Assembly (NCBI RefSeq): GCF_001476895.1
Contig: NZ_LDTB01000046.1
Span: 1-64,000, forward strand
DNA: 64,000 nt
From: Sphingomonas endophytica
GTDB lineage: Bacteria; Pseudomonadota; Alphaproteobacteria; Sphingomonadales; Sphingomonadaceae
Direction: 5' to 3'
This document shows positions 9,192 through 18,654 of the stretch, one piece after another (position 1 is the stretch's first letter; every line of letters begins with the position of its first letter). A program made the position numbers and the translations under genes. The notes under the pieces were generated by a model. It saw only the letters and a program-made list of their open reading frames with translations. It had not been told where the DNA came from and did no database searches.

Positions 9192-9608
9192 TTAACTGCT
9201 GTGGTCGGAGATGATCTTCCAGCCATCCTTGCGCCGCTCGAACAGCAGCGAGGTCAGCCCGGTCTGCGGCTTGCCACCGGTCGGGGTCAGCGTCCAGCGG
9301 GCGACGTGCAGCACATGTACCGCGCTTAGCGGACGCCACGCCAGCGGCTGGAACGTCAGCCTGCCGCGTGTATTGCCACCATTCGCGAAACTCTTCGCAT
9401 AACGCGCCGAGATTGCGTCCTTCCCTCGCGCAACCTCGTCGCCCGCCACATAGAGCGCATCGGGCGCGTAGATCGCGGTGAAGCGCTTGAGGTCGCCGGC
9501 GTTCCACCCCGCCGCGCTGTCCTGCATCGCGGCAGAGATCGCCACGTGCGGGCCGGGTGCCGCGGCGGCGACCGCAGCGGCCGACACCAGCAATGTCAAC
9601 ATCCGCAT
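9192..9608 (-). CDS. Exported NTF2-like (SnoaL/DUF4440-type) protein
   Basis: 138 residues beginning with an Ala-rich signal peptide (MRMLTLLVSAAAVAAAAPGP), followed by a single NTF2-like cone fold: ISAAMQDSAAGWNAGDLKRF, then YAPDALYVAGDEVARGKDAI, ending KDGWKIISDHSS. This matches the SgcJ/EcaC and DUF4440 group; members are small enzymes or ligand-binding proteins and no catalytic activity can be assigned. The ATG at 9608 follows AAGGGGAC. Its first 13 bases overlap the end of the EAL gene, so translation is probably coupled. Confidence 0.8.
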   Translation of the reverse strand: MRMLTLLVSAAAVAAAAPGPHVAISAAMQDSAAGWNAGDLKRFTAIYAPDALYVAGDEVARGKDAISARYAKSFANGGNTRGRLTFQPLAWRPLSAVHVLHVARWTLTPTGGKPQTGLTSLLFERRKDGWKIISDHSS

Positions 9609-10939
9609 GTCCCCTTGTCGTCGCTGCACGTAACGAGCGCGATCAGCGCCGCATCGTCCAGCGGGCCGGCGCACAGGAACCCCTGATACAGGGTACAGCC
9701 GCGCGCCGCCAACATGATCCGCTGCGCCTCGGTTTCCACGCCCTCGGCGATCGTCTCCAGCCCCAGCCCCTCGGCGATCGACAGCACGCCCTGCACGACC
9801 GTCCGGTCGCGCGCGTCGCTGGTGATCGCCTGCGTCAGGCTGCGATCGATCTTCAGGTAATCGAGCGGCAGCCGCGCGAGATAGGCGAGACTGGAGTAAC
9901 CCGTCCCGAAATCGTCGAGCGCCACCCGGCAGCCATGGTCGCGCAACGCGGTCAATGACGTGGCCGCACCGCCCAGATTGTCGATCAGCGCGCCTTCGGT
10001 CATCTCCGCGGTGACGCGCTCCGGCGCCAGCCCCGCCTCCCGCACGCGCGCCACGAACCGATCCACGAACGGTGTCCGCGACAGATCGGCGGCGGTGATG
10101 TTGACCGCGATCCGCAGGTGCGACAGCGCGGCCGGCCACTCGCTGGCCCGGCGCAGCGCCAGCGCCTGCACGTGGTCCGACAGTGCGACGCCCAGCCCGG
10201 CGCGCTCCGCCGCCGCCAGCAGCGTCTCCGCGCCCAGCACGCCCAGGCGCGGGTGCTGCCAGCGCGCCAGCGCCTCCACGCCGGTGATCCGCCGGTCGAG
10301 CAGATGGACCTGTGGCTGGAACCGCACGTCGATCTCGTGTCGCTCGATGGCACGATGCAGGTCGGCGGCCAGCGCCGCCAGCGGCACGCCGCCGCGTTCC
10401 GCCGCCACGCGCGTCGTCACACCGTCGCTGGCGCGGGCATGTGCCAGCGCCTCGGCGGCGCGGCGCAGCAGGTGGTCCAGCGGTTCGTCGCCATGCCGAC
10501 GCGCCACCCCGATGCGGGCGCCGACATGGATGGTTTCAAGGCCGATGTGGAACGGCTTCTCCAGTGCCTGCTCGACGATATCGACGGCTTGGTCGCCGAC
10601 CCGCGCATTCCCTGCGACGACGATCGTGAAGGTGGCCCCGCCCCGCACCGCCGCGCTGTCGAACGCGCTCAGCACGCGCGACAGTCGCTCGTCCATCGTA
10701 TCGACCAGCAGGTCGCCCGTCGCGCGACCGTAAGCGGCATTGACGATCTCGAAACTGGTCGGCGCGACGACGATCGCGATCACGCCGTCAGCCGCCCCGG
10801 CGACCAGGCGCTCCTGTTCCTCGCTCGCGGAGCGCTCGCCGCGTCGGCGTCCGGCGGCGCGCTGCATGGTTCGGGACTGACGCTCCATGTCGACGTGGTA
10901 GGGCGGGTCGCGGCTCCCCGCAATCCGATCTTGCCCCAT
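9596..10939 (-). CDS. EAL-domain c-di-GMP phosphodiesterase with degenerate GGDEF
   Basis: About 447 residues from the ATG at 10939; later ATGs at 10888 and 10867 are possible because none has a good ribosome site. The N-terminal half is GGDEF-like, but the signature is RGGATF, so diguanylate cyclase activity is unlikely. The EAL half keeps EALARW (about 222), the Asn in IAVNIT, ALDDFGTGYSSL (about 340), KIDRSL, IAEGVET and QGF, so hydrolysis of c-di-GMP to pGpG is expected. No membrane segment is visible, so it is probably cytosolic. It is transcribed divergently from moaA. Confidence 0.88.
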   Translation of the reverse strand: MGQDRIAGSRDPPYHVDMERQSRTMQRAAGRRRGERSASEEQERLVAGAADGVIAIVVAPTSFEIVNAAYGRATGDLLVDTMDERLSRVLSAFDSAAVRGGATFTIVVAGNARVGDQAVDIVEQALEKPFHIGLETIHVGARIGVARRHGDEPLDHLLRRAAEALAHARASDGVTTRVAAERGGVPLAALAADLHRAIERHEIDVRFQPQVHLLDRRITGVEALARWQHPRLGVLGAETLLAAAERAGLGVALSDHVQALALRRASEWPAALSHLRIAVNITAADLSRTPFVDRFVARVREAGLAPERVTAEMTEGALIDNLGGAATSLTALRDHGCRVALDDFGTGYSSLAYLARLPLDYLKIDRSLTQAITSDARDRTVVQGVLSIAEGLGLETIAEGVETEAQRIMLAARGCTLYQGFLCAGPLDDAALIALVTCSDDKGTCGC

Positions 10940-10976
10940 GATGAACGACTCAATAGCTTTCGGCGTTGTGACCGCG

Positions 10977-11987
10977 ATGACCAACGACGACAGCACGGCC
11001 GCGCCGCTTATCGACGGCTTCGGCCGCACCATCCGCTACCTCCGCGTGTCGGTGACGGATCGCTGCGACCTGCGCTGTCGCTATTGCATGGCCGAACATA
11101 TGACCTTCCTGCCGCGCGCCAAGATCGCGACGCTGGAGGAACTGGCGATCATCGCGGAGCGCTTCATCGCGCGCGGCGTCCGCAAGGTGCGGCTGTCGGG
11201 GGGCGAGCCGCTCGTCCGCCGCGACGTGCTGCAACTGGTCGAACGGCTCGGCCGGCATGTCGGCACCGCGCTCGACGAACTGACGATGACCACCAACGGC
11301 ACGCGGCTGCGCGACCATGCGGTCGTGCTGCGCGATGCCGGCGTGCGCCGCCTGAACGTCAGCCTCGACAGTCGCGATCCGGCCCGGTTCCGGCACGTGA
11401 CGCGTCACGGCGACGTCGCGCAGGTGCTGGACGGGATCGCCGCCGCGCGCGAGGCCGGGCTGGCGGTCAAGATCAACATGGTCGCGCTGAAGGGCGTCAA
11501 CGAGGATGAGATCGCCGCGATGCTTCGCTGGTGCGTGGCCGAGGGGCATGACCTGACCCTGATCGAAACCATGCCGCTGGGGGCGGTGGACGAGGATCGG
11601 ACCGACCGTTTCCTGCCGCTGACGGCGGTGAAGGAGCGGCTCGACCGGTCGTTCGCGCTGACCCGTGACGAGGGCGGCACCGGCGGTCCGGCGCGCTATT
11701 GGCGGGTCGACGGCGGCGCCACACGGCTCGGGCTCATCTCGCCGCTCACCAACAATTTCTGCGACGGCTGCAATCGGGTCCGCCTCACGACCGAGGGCCG
11801 CCTGTACACCTGCCTGGGCCACGACGATCATCGCGACCTGCGCGCGGCATTGCGCGACGGCGGGATCGCCGCACTGGACGCCGCGATCGCCGACGCGCTC
11901 ATGACCAAGCCCGAGCGTCACGACTTCCGCATCGCCGCCGGCGCGGCGCCGGCGGTGTCGCGCCACATGAGCGTCACCGGCGGATGA
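10977..11987 (+). CDS. moaA: GTP 3',8-cyclase MoaA
   Basis: A radical SAM enzyme for the first step of molybdenum cofactor synthesis, converting GTP to 3',8-cyclo-GTP. The N-terminal 4Fe-4S motif is CDLRCRYC (Cys about 30, 34, 37). The C-terminal GTP-binding cluster is FCDGCNRVRLTTEGRLYTCLG (Cys about 262, 265, 279), and the protein ends in the conserved Gly-Gly (MSVTGG). It is 336 residues from the ATG at 10977; an in-frame ATG at 10938 would add 13 residues. The stop overlaps nadK by four bases. No other moa gene is present. Confidence 0.97.
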   Translation: MTNDDSTAAPLIDGFGRTIRYLRVSVTDRCDLRCRYCMAEHMTFLPRAKIATLEELAIIAERFIARGVRKVRLSGGEPLVRRDVLQLVERLGRHVGTALDELTMTTNGTRLRDHAVVLRDAGVRRLNVSLDSRDPARFRHVTRHGDVAQVLDGIAAAREAGLAVKINMVALKGVNEDEIAAMLRWCVAEGHDLTLIETMPLGAVDEDRTDRFLPLTAVKERLDRSFALTRDEGGTGGPARYWRVDGGATRLGLISPLTNNFCDGCNRVRLTTEGRLYTCLGHDDHRDLRAALRDGGIAALDAAIADALMTKPERHDFRIAAGAAPAVSRHMSVTGG

Positions 11988-12763
11988 CCCAATATCCCCG
12001 GCGGGCGCTGGTCGCCTCGCCCACCGCCCCCGCGCAGGTCGCGCGCGCCGAACTCGCCGACGCCTGGGACTGGTGCCCGCTGGAGGAGGCCGATCTGGTC
12101 GTCGCGCTGGGTGGCGACGGCTTCATGCTCCAGACGCTGCATCTGCTGCTGGAGCGTCGGCGCGCCTTGGTGCCGGTGTTCGGCATGAACCTCGGCACGG
12201 TCGGCTTCCTGATGAACGAGTGGCGGCGACACGATCTGGACGGGCGGATCGAGCGCGCGCGCGCCTTCAAGGTCACGCCGCTCACCGCGACGGCCACCGG
12301 CAACGACGGGCGGGTGCATACCTTCCCGGCGATCAACGAGGTGTCGTTGCTGCGCGAGACGCGCCAGACCGCCAAGCTGGAGGTGCGGATCAACGATCGC
12401 ATCGTGCTGGACGAACTGTCGTGCGACGGCATCCTCGTCGCCACCCCTGCCGGCTCCACCGCCTATAATCTCTCCGCGCACGGGCCGATCCTGCCGCTGG
12501 GGTCGCAGATGCTCGCGCTGACGCCGATCAGCGCGTTTCGCCCGCGGCGCTGGCGCGGGGCGATCCTGCCCGACCGGACGCGTGTGTCGCTGCGCGTGCT
12601 CGACGCCGCGAAGCGCCCCGTATCCGCCGTCGCCGACCAGCGCGAGATCCGCGACGTCGCGCAGGTCGATATCGCGCTCGACCGCGCGCGGGAGCTGACG
12701 TTGCTGTTCGATCCCGAGCATGCGCTCGACGATCGGATCACGATGGAGCAGTTCGTCGCCTGA
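11984..12763 (+). CDS. nadK: NAD kinase
   Basis: 259 residues; phosphorylates NAD to NADP in the cytoplasm. The diagnostic GGDG motif is present (ALGGDGFML, about 41-49). The NE motif is FPAINEVSLL, and the nucleotide-binding segment is LVATPAGSTAYNLSAHGPILP. The ATG overlaps the moaA TGA (ATGA), indicating translational coupling. The protein is on the short side for the family, as is usual in alphaproteobacteria. Confidence 0.96.
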   Translation: MTQYPRRALVASPTAPAQVARAELADAWDWCPLEEADLVVALGGDGFMLQTLHLLLERRRALVPVFGMNLGTVGFLMNEWRRHDLDGRIERARAFKVTPLTATATGNDGRVHTFPAINEVSLLRETRQTAKLEVRINDRIVLDELSCDGILVATPAGSTAYNLSAHGPILPLGSQMLALTPISAFRPRRWRGAILPDRTRVSLRVLDAAKRPVSAVADQREIRDVAQVDIALDRARELTLLFDPEHALDDRITMEQFVA

Positions 12764-12838
12764 TGTAAGAAACGTGACAAAAGGGTCTTGCGCGCCAAAA
12801 ATCCGCCTGTATAGACCCCCTCCACGACGCAACGACGT

Positions 12839-12913
12839 TCCCTGATAGCTCAGCGGTAGAGCTCTCGACTGTTAATCGAGCGGCCGTAGGTTCGAATCCT
12901 ACTCAGGGAGCCA
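12839..12913 (+). tRNA. tRNA-Asn (GTT)
   Basis: A cloverleaf can be folded by eye. Acceptor stem TCCCTGA (12839-12845) pairs perfectly with TCAGGGA (12903-12909), followed by G and an encoded CCA (12911-12913). The D arm is GCTCAGCGGTAGAGC and the anticodon stem-loop CTCGA-CTGTTAA-TCGAG, with GTT at 12871-12873. The T arm is GTAGG-TTCGAAT-CCTAC. It lies alone between nadK and the lipoprotein gene. Confidence 0.98.
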
Positions 12914-13077
12914 CCTCTTCTCACATCGTTGAATGCCGCGCGGTCGCTCCCTTGGATCGCGGTTTGTCGTGTTTCCTCGCCCCTTCACGCAGCGGATAGA
13001 ATCCGTTCATCGCGCGTTCCACTCCACTCGGCTATGACGCCGCGATCGCACCGATCTGGTGTGTTGGAGAGTACGCC

Positions 13078-13686
13078 ATGATGAGAAAGTACGGCCGCAA
13101 AGCGATGGTTCTGGCGCTCGCGGCCAGCACGACGCTGGTTGCGGCGTGCGCCACCGAAACCGCTTATCGTCCCGCGACCGGATCGGGTTTCTACCGCACC
13201 GGATACAGCGACATCCGGATCGAGCCGAATCGCTATCGCGTCACCTTCGCGGGCAACACCGTCACGGATCGCGACGTGGTGGAGCGCTATCTGCTGTTCC
13301 GCGCGGCCGAACTGACGTTGCAGAACGGCTTTGACTATTTCGTCATGGCCGATCGCGATACCGATCGCCAGGCGCGCACCTATTCCACGCCCGGCTTCGG
13401 CGGTGGCTGGGGTCCGGGCTTCGGCGCCTGGGGTGGCGGCCTGTGGGGACCGCGCTGGGGCTTCTATGGCCGCGGCTTCGGCTATCGCGCCTGGGATCCG
13501 TTCTGGGGCGGCCCGTGGGGCGGCTGGGGCGGTGGACAGGACATCCGCACCGTCGACCGTTATGAAGCGTCGGCCGAGATCGTGATGTTCAAGGGAACGC
13601 CGGAGCGCGGCAACGTGCGCGCGTTCAACGCCCGCAACGTCGTCGACTCGATCGGCCCGACGATCCGCCTGCCCAAGGCGTCCTGA
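13078..13686 (+). CDS. Gly/Trp-rich lipoprotein (CC0125/CC1285-like)
   Basis: 202 residues. A lipoprotein signal peptide ends at the lipobox LVAAC (Cys about 24), so the mature protein should be lipid-anchored in the periplasm. The N-terminal half (YRPATGSGFYRTGYSD, RYRVTFAGN, VERYLLFRAAELTLQNGFDYF) matches a family known from Caulobacter and sphingomonads as CC0125/CC1285-type lipoproteins; function unknown. Residues about 105-155 are strongly enriched in Gly, Trp and Phe (GGGWGPGFGAWGGG...), a flexible insert. The ATG at 13078 follows GGAG. A strong terminator follows the stop. Confidence 0.85.
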   Translation: MMRKYGRKAMVLALAASTTLVAACATETAYRPATGSGFYRTGYSDIRIEPNRYRVTFAGNTVTDRDVVERYLLFRAAELTLQNGFDYFVMADRDTDRQARTYSTPGFGGGWGPGFGAWGGGLWGPRWGFYGRGFGYRAWDPFWGGPWGGWGGGQDIRTVDRYEASAEIVMFKGTPERGNVRAFNARNVVDSIGPTIRLPKAS

Positions 13687-13713
13687 GCCCGCGAGGTTCG
13701 CCGGATGGCGAAC

Positions 13714-13745
13714 GGGGCGTCGGTCGAACGACCGGCGCCCCTTTT
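13714..13745 (+). terminator. Intrinsic terminator of the lipoprotein gene
   Basis: GGGGCGTCGGTC (13714-13725), loop GAAC, GACCGGCGCCCC (13730-13741), then TTTT. The 12-pair stem has one G-T wobble. It sits 28 bases after the lipoprotein stop and just before the convergent SulP gene end. Confidence 0.9.
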
Positions 13746-13753
13746 CGTATCGA

Positions 13754-15238
13754 TCAGTGCGGGACCGCGCCGAGTTCCACGCCGGTCCGGTCGTGGAGCG
13801 CGAAGCGATCGACCAGGTCGGCGCTCGCCTGATTGTAGCCGACGACCTCGACCGCCGCCCCCTCCCGTCGCAGCCGGGCGACGATCTTGTCGAGCGCGGC
13901 GACCCCCGAAATGTCCCAGAAATGGGCCGCGCTCACGTCGATCACCACCGCGTGCGCGCCCTCGTCGCGAAAGCCGCGCGTGAAGCGATCGACGGACGCG
14001 AAGAAGATGTTGCCGCGCACGATGTAGCGCACCGGATCGCCGTCCTCTCGGGTGACGGCGAACATGCGGCGCACCTTGCCGGTGAAGAAGATGCCCGACA
14101 GCAGCACGCCTGCCACCACGCCCTGCGCCAGGTCCCGGGTCGCCACCACCACCGCGACCGTCACCAGCATCACCACCGATGAGGTCGGCGGATGGCGGCG
14201 CAGGTTCGGGATCGAGTTCCAGCTGAAGGTGCCGATCGACACCATCACCATGACCGCGACCAGCGCCGGCATCGGCACGCGGCCGACGAGCGGCCCCAGC
14301 AGCGCCAGCAGGAACAGCAGGAACGCGCCCGCGACGAAGGTCGACAGCCGCTTGCGCCCGCCGGACGTGACGTTGATGACCGACTGGCCGATCATCGCGC
14401 ATCCGCCCATCCCGCCGACCAGCGCGGCGGCGATGTTCGCGCCCCCCTGCCCCATGCACTCGCGGCGCTTGTCGCTGTCGGTATCGGTCATGTCGTCGAC
14501 GATCTGCGCGGTCAGCATCGACTCGAGCAGCCCGACCGCCGCCATTGTCAGCGAATAGGGCAGGATGATCCGCAGCGTGTCCCACGTCAGCGGCACGTTC
14601 GGCAGCGTCAGCGACGGCAGCCCCTCGGGCAGCCGTCCCATGTCGCCGACCGTGCGCACCGGCAGCGCTAGCGCGATGCTCACGATCGTCAGCACGACGA
14701 TCGCCACCAGCGGCGACGGCACCGCCTTCGTCGCGCGCGGCAGGAGATAGATGATCGCCAGCCCGACGACGACCATCGCATAGGTGTGCCAGCTGACGCC
14801 GGTCAGTTGTGGCACCTGCGCCATGAAGATCAGGATCGCCAGCGCATTGACGAAGCCGGTGACGACCGAGCGCGAGACGAATTGCATCAGCAGGTCGAGG
14901 CGCAGCAGCCCGGCGACGATCTGGATCAGCCCCATCAGGATCGTCGCGGCGAACAGGTAATCGACGCCGTGCTGGCGGACGAGCGGGGTGACGACGACCG
15001 CCACGGCGGCGGTCGCCGCGGAGATCATCGCGGATCGTCCGCCGAGCAACGACACGGTGATCGCGATCGCGATCGAGGCATAGAGGCCGACGCGGGGATC
15101 GACCCCGGCGATGATCGAAAAGCCGATCGCCTCGGGAATGAGCGCGAGCGCGACGACGATGCCGGCGAGAATCTCGCGGCGCGCCTGGCCCGCGTCGTCG
15201 AACCACGCGGTTCGGTAACGGGAAACGATATTGGTCAT
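13754..15238 (-). CDS. SulP-family inorganic anion transporter with STAS domain
   Basis: 494 residues. The N-terminal membrane domain has 10-12 hydrophobic helices including the family signature [20 protein letters not shown]. The cytoplasmic C-terminal STAS domain lies at about 385-490 ([24 protein letters not shown]). SulP proteins move sulfate, bicarbonate or related anions across the inner membrane; the substrate cannot be read here. The ATG at 15238 follows GAAGG; an upstream in-frame start at 15265 adds nine residues. It is monocistronic and converges on the lipoprotein gene. The stretch in front of it is long and structured. Confidence 0.92.
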   Translation of the reverse strand: MTNIVSRYRTAWFDDAGQARREILAGIVVALALIPEAIGFSIIAGVDPRVGLYASIAIAITVSLLGGRSAMISAATAAVAVVVTPLVRQHGVDYLFAATILMGLIQIVAGLLRLDLLMQFVSRSVVTGFVNALAILIFMAQVPQLTGVSWHTYAMVVVGLAIIYLLPRATKAVPSPLVAIVVLTIVSIALALPVRTVGDMGRLPEGLPSLTLPNVPLTWDTLRIILPYSLTMAAVGLLESMLTAQIVDDMTDTDSDKRRECMGQGGANIAAALVGGMGGCAMIGQSVINVTSGGRKRLSTFVAGAFLLFLLALLGPLVGRVPMPALVAVMVMVSIGTFSWNSIPNLRRHPPTSSVVMLVTVAVVVATRDLAQGVVAGVLLSGIFFTGKVRRMFAVTREDGDPVRYIVRGNIFFASVDRFTRGFRDEGAHAVVIDVSAAHFWDISGVAALDKIVARLRREGAAVEVVGYNQASADLVDRFALHDRTGVELGAVPH

Positions 15239-15636
15239 TAGGCCTTCGGAATGAACGCACCACATTGCCGGCCCCGATCGGGAACGACGACGGACGAACG
15301 ACGATGTGGAGGTTGCCCGGCGGATCGGCGGCCGGGATAGCCACCCGGAATTGCACCGGGTCCATGCGGATGCGCGGCGTTTACGCGACCGGCGGGGTGG
15401 TTGGCAAGCGTTGGCACGTGCGGCGAGGCGGTATGGAAATACCGGAACCTGACGAAGGTCACGCCACGTCGAGGTCGGGGGAGCCCGCTTAGCTTGGGCG
15501 GTGCGGGGGGCGTCTGGAACGGTGATATCGGCGGGCGACCGGGTATCCGGCGGAAATAGCCGACGTTGGATCGTGTAGGACAGCGGGCGACGAGGCTCCC
15601 CCGAGAGACGACGCGCCGGGACATGGGGCGTCGTGG

Positions 15637-15656
15637 ATCCCGGCCTGCACCGGGAT
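15637..15656. repeat. Short REP-like palindrome
   Basis: ATCCCGG-CCTGCA-CCGGGAT within GTGGATCCCGGCCTGCACCGGGATGACGAGG. It is a single arm of the same family as the paired repeats at 5464 and 24862. Confidence 0.65.
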
Positions 15657-15696
15657 GACGAGGTAGGGAGATCGGGGTTGGCTTAGCGCTTACGTC

Positions 15697-15771
15697 GTCA
15701 TTGCGAGCGCAGCGAAGCAATCCAAGGCGTCCTGATCCGTCCCTGGATTGCTTCGCTGCGCTCGCAATGAC
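15697..15771. repeat. 28-bp perfect inverted repeat (GTCATTGCGAGC family)
   Basis: GTCATTGCGAGCGCAGCGAA...CCA (15697-15724) is repeated exactly inverted at 15744-15771, with a 19-base spacer. A diverged copy lies at 20938-21012. It sits downstream of secA and could form a strong transcript-end hairpin, but its dispersed copies mark it as a mobile palindromic repeat (REP/BIME-like). Confidence 0.9.
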
Positions 15772-15826
15772 AGGCTTCTTCGATGCGGACGGCGCGGCTC
15801 ACCGGGGGGCCGCGCCGCTCACCCGA

Positions 15827-18565
15827 TCACGCCGCGCCGTGGCAGTGCTTGTACTTGCGCCCCGAACCGCACGGACACGGCGCATTGCGGCTGACCACGC
15901 CGTCCCATGAGGCGGGATCCTCGCCCAGATCGGCGGCGGTGGGTTGCGGGATCTGCAACGGCGGGATGGTCGTCGTGACCAGCCCGCGCGTCCCCGCGTC
16001 GATATCGTTGGAATTGTCCTCGCCGGTGAACGGGTCGAAATGCGTCGTGATGAAATCGGGCAGTTCGGGCAGCGGCGGCGGCTCCTGCATCCGGAACTCG
16101 GCATGCGCGATCGTGCGCGTCACGTCCTCGCGGATCGCGTCGAGCATCCGCTGGAACAGGTTGAACGCCTCCTGCTTGTACTCGTTGATCGGCGTCTTCT
16201 GCGCATAGGCGCGCAGGTGGACCACCTGCCGCAGCGCGTCGAGCGTCGACAGATGTTCCTTCCAGTGATGGTCGAGGTTCTGGAGCAGGATCGACTTCTC
16301 GACCTGCGTCCAGGTCGCCGGGTCCAGCTCGGCGGCCTTGGCGGCGACCATCGCGTCGGCTTCGGCCTGCACGCGCTCGGTGACGATCTCCGGATCGACC
16401 GCATCCTCGGTCAGCCAGTCGTCGATCGCGGGCGTCAGGTTCAGGATCTCGGCCAGCCGCGTCTTCATCCCTTCCACGTCCCATTGCTCGGGATAGGAAT
16501 TGGGCGGGCAGGCCTCGCCGACGATCGCATTGACCGTTTCGGCGCGCATGTCCTGCACGACCTCGCCGACCGTATCGGCATCCATGATGTCGGCGCGCTG
16601 TTCGTAGATGACCTTGCGCTGGTCGTTCATCACGTCGTCGTACTCGACGACCTGCTTGCGGATGTCGTAGTTGCGCGCCTCGACCTTCTTCTGCGCGGTC
16701 TCGATCGCCTTCGTCATCCACTTCGACGGCGGCATCGCCTCGCCGTCCTCGATCGACGAGCGCATCATCTTGGCGAACAGCGTGTCCGGGCCGAAGATGC
16801 GCAGCAGGTCGTCGTCCAGCGACAGATAGAAGCGGCTGAGCCCCGGATCGCCCTGGCGCCCCGAACGACCGCGCAGCTGGTTGTCGATGCGGCGGCTCTC
16901 ATGCCGCTCGGTGCCGAGCACGAACAGCCCGCCCGCCTCCAGCACCTTCTGCTTCTCGGCCGCGATCTCCTGCCGGATCTGTTCGATCGCGGCGTCGCGC
17001 TCCGGCCCCTCGGGCATCCCCGCGAGTTCGTCCTCGACACGGAATTCCAGATTGCCGCCCAGCTGGATGTCGGTGCCGCGACCGGCCATGTTGGTGGCGA
17101 TCGTCACCGCGCCCAGCCGCCCGGCCTGCGCCACGATATGCGCCTCGCGCTCGTGATAGCGCGCGTTGAGCACCGAATGGTCGACGCCTTCCTGCCGCAG
17201 GAACTCGCTGAGCAGCTCCGACTTCTCGATCGAGACGGTGCCGACCAGCACCGGCTGCCCGGTCTGCGCATGGTCGCGGATCGTGCGCGCGATGCCGCGG
17301 AACTTGTCCTCGGTCGACTTGTAGAAGGTGTCCTCCTCGTCGACGCGCTGCACGGCCTTGTTCGTCGGGATCGTGACGACGTTCATCTTGTAGATGTCGT
17401 AGAATTCCGCCGCCTCGGTCGATGCGGTGCCGGTCATCCCCGACAGCTTGGGATACATCCGGAAATAGTTCTGGAACGTGACCGAGGCCATGGTCTGGTT
17501 CTCGGGCTCGATCTGCACGCCTTCCTTGGCCTCGACCGCCTGATGCAGGCCATCCGACCAGCGGCGGCCGTCCATCATGCGGCCGGTGAACTCGTCGATG
17601 ATGACGACCTTGTCGTCCTTCACGATATAATCGGTGTCGCGCTTGAACATGACGTTCGCGCGCAGCGCCTGGTTCAGGTGGTGGACGACCTGCGTGTTCT
17701 CGAAATCATACAGGTTCGCGCCCTGCAGCAGCCCGGCCGCCTCCAGCATCCGCTCGGCGCGCTCGGTGCCGTCCTCGGTCAGGACGATCGTCTTCTGCTT
17801 TTCGTCCTTGTCGTAATCCTCTTCGGACAGCTGCTTCACGATCGCATCGACGCTGATGTACAGCTCGGACTTGTCGTCGGTCGGGCCGGAGATGATCAGC
17901 GGCGTGCGCGCCTCGTCGATCAGCACCGAATCGACCTCGTCGACGATCGCCATCGCGAACGGGCGCTGCACCATCTGCGCGCGCTCATATTTCATGTTGT
18001 CGCGCAGGTAATCGAAGCCGAACTCGTTGTTCGTGCCATAGGTGATGTCGGCATTGTACGCGTCGCGGCGCTGCTCGTCGGTCAGGTTGGGGACGATCAC
18101 CCCCGTCGTCAGCCCCAGGAAGCGATAGACGCGCCCCATCCAGTCGGCATCGCGGCTGGCGAGATAGTCGTTGACGGTGATGACATGGACGCCCTCGCCC
18201 GGCAGCGCGTTGAGATAGGTGGCGAGCGTCGCGACCAGCGTCTTGCCCTCGCCGGTGCGCATCTCGGCGATCTCGCCGCGGTGCAGGACGATCCCGCCGA
18301 TCATCTGCACGTCATAGTGACGCTGCCCCAGCACGCGCTTCGCCGCCTCGCGCACGGTCGCGAACGCCTCCGGCAGCAGTTGGTCGAGCGTCTCGCCATT
18401 GGCCAGCCGTTCGCGGAACAGCACGGTCTGATGGGCAAGCGTGCTGTCGTCCATCGCCTGCAGCGACGGCTCGAACGAGGCGATCTTGGTAAGGATGGGG
18501 TTGAGCGACTTGACGTACCGGTCGTTGGACGAACCGAACAGGGATTTGGCAATACCGCCGAACAT
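15827..18565 (-). CDS. secA: Preprotein translocase ATPase SecA
   Basis: 912 residues; the motor of Sec-dependent export at the SecYEG channel. Walker A is MRTGEGKT (about 102-109), the DEAD-type segment is [20 protein letters not shown] (about 208-225), followed by the PPXD and second nucleotide-binding domain with [14 protein letters not shown]. The C-terminal zinc tail [14 protein letters not shown] is intact. The ATG at 18565 ([11 protein letters not shown]) has AGGA about 10 bases upstream. A small hydrophobic ORF precedes it by 89 bases on the same strand. Confidence 0.98.
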   Translation of the reverse strand: MFGGIAKSLFGSSNDRYVKSLNPILTKIASFEPSLQAMDDSTLAHQTVLFRERLANGETLDQLLPEAFATVREAAKRVLGQRHYDVQMIGGIVLHRGEIAEMRTGEGKTLVATLATYLNALPGEGVHVITVNDYLASRDADWMGRVYRFLGLTTGVIVPNLTDEQRRDAYNADITYGTNNEFGFDYLRDNMKYERAQMVQRPFAMAIVDEVDSVLIDEARTPLIISGPTDDKSELYISVDAIVKQLSEEDYDKDEKQKTIVLTEDGTERAERMLEAAGLLQGANLYDFENTQVVHHLNQALRANVMFKRDTDYIVKDDKVVIIDEFTGRMMDGRRWSDGLHQAVEAKEGVQIEPENQTMASVTFQNYFRMYPKLSGMTGTASTEAAEFYDIYKMNVVTIPTNKAVQRVDEEDTFYKSTEDKFRGIARTIRDHAQTGQPVLVGTVSIEKSELLSEFLRQEGVDHSVLNARYHEREAHIVAQAGRLGAVTIATNMAGRGTDIQLGGNLEFRVEDELAGMPEGPERDAAIEQIRQEIAAEKQKVLEAGGLFVLGTERHESRRIDNQLRGRSGRQGDPGLSRFYLSLDDDLLRIFGPDTLFAKMMRSSIEDGEAMPPSKWMTKAIETAQKKVEARNYDIRKQVVEYDDVMNDQRKVIYEQRADIMDADTVGEVVQDMRAETVNAIVGEACPPNSYPEQWDVEGMKTRLAEILNLTPAIDDWLTEDAVDPEIVTERVQAEADAMVAAKAAELDPATWTQVEKSILLQNLDHHWKEHLSTLDALRQVVHLRAYAQKTPINEYKQEAFNLFQRMLDAIREDVTRTIAHAEFRMQEPPPLPELPDFITTHFDPFTGEDNSNDIDAGTRGLVTTTIPPLQIPQPTAADLGEDPASWDGVVSRNAPCPCGSGRKYKHCHGAA

Positions 18566-18585
18566 GGGCGCGATCCTGTATCTGG

Positions 18586-18607
18586 AAGCAGCGCGGCTCC
18601 GCTGCTT
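18586..18607 (-). promoter_or_regulatory. Hairpin in the secA 5' leader
   Basis: AAGCAGCG (18586-18593), loop CGGCTC, CGCTGCTT (18600-18607) form a perfect 8-bp stem ending about 20 bases before the secA start. A second small stem, GGCGC/GCGCC (18650-18654 with 18661-18665), places the stop codon of the upstream small ORF in its loop. The regulatory role is inferred only. Confidence 0.4.
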
Positions 18608-18654
18608 GAAGCGGCCGCGCGAAAGAGAGGTGGCGTGACGAAACGAGGCGGCGC

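Larger units (their letters stand above)
15239..15826. other. 588-base gene-free stretch upstream of the SulP gene
   Basis: No credible gene is visible on either strand; short ORFs here are repeat-derived or lack a ribosome site. Close to the SulP start are two GC hairpins, ACCCGG/CCGGGT (15343-15348 with 15356-15361) and CCCGG/CCGGG (15316-15320 with 15332-15336). Further out are two palindromic repeats, listed separately. The SulP promoter must lie here, and an RNA leader element is possible but not shown. Confidence 0.6.

Noticed and set aside
13560-15365. 601-codon minus-strand frame over the SulP gene
   Set aside because: It is an out-of-frame shadow of the SulP gene with Arg/Ala/Gly-rich content and no ribosome site.
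15238-15720. 160-codon minus-strand frame upstream of the SulP gene
   Set aside because: Its start region (MLRCARNDDV... RHPGAGRDP) is the translation of the dispersed palindromic repeats, a common false ORF.
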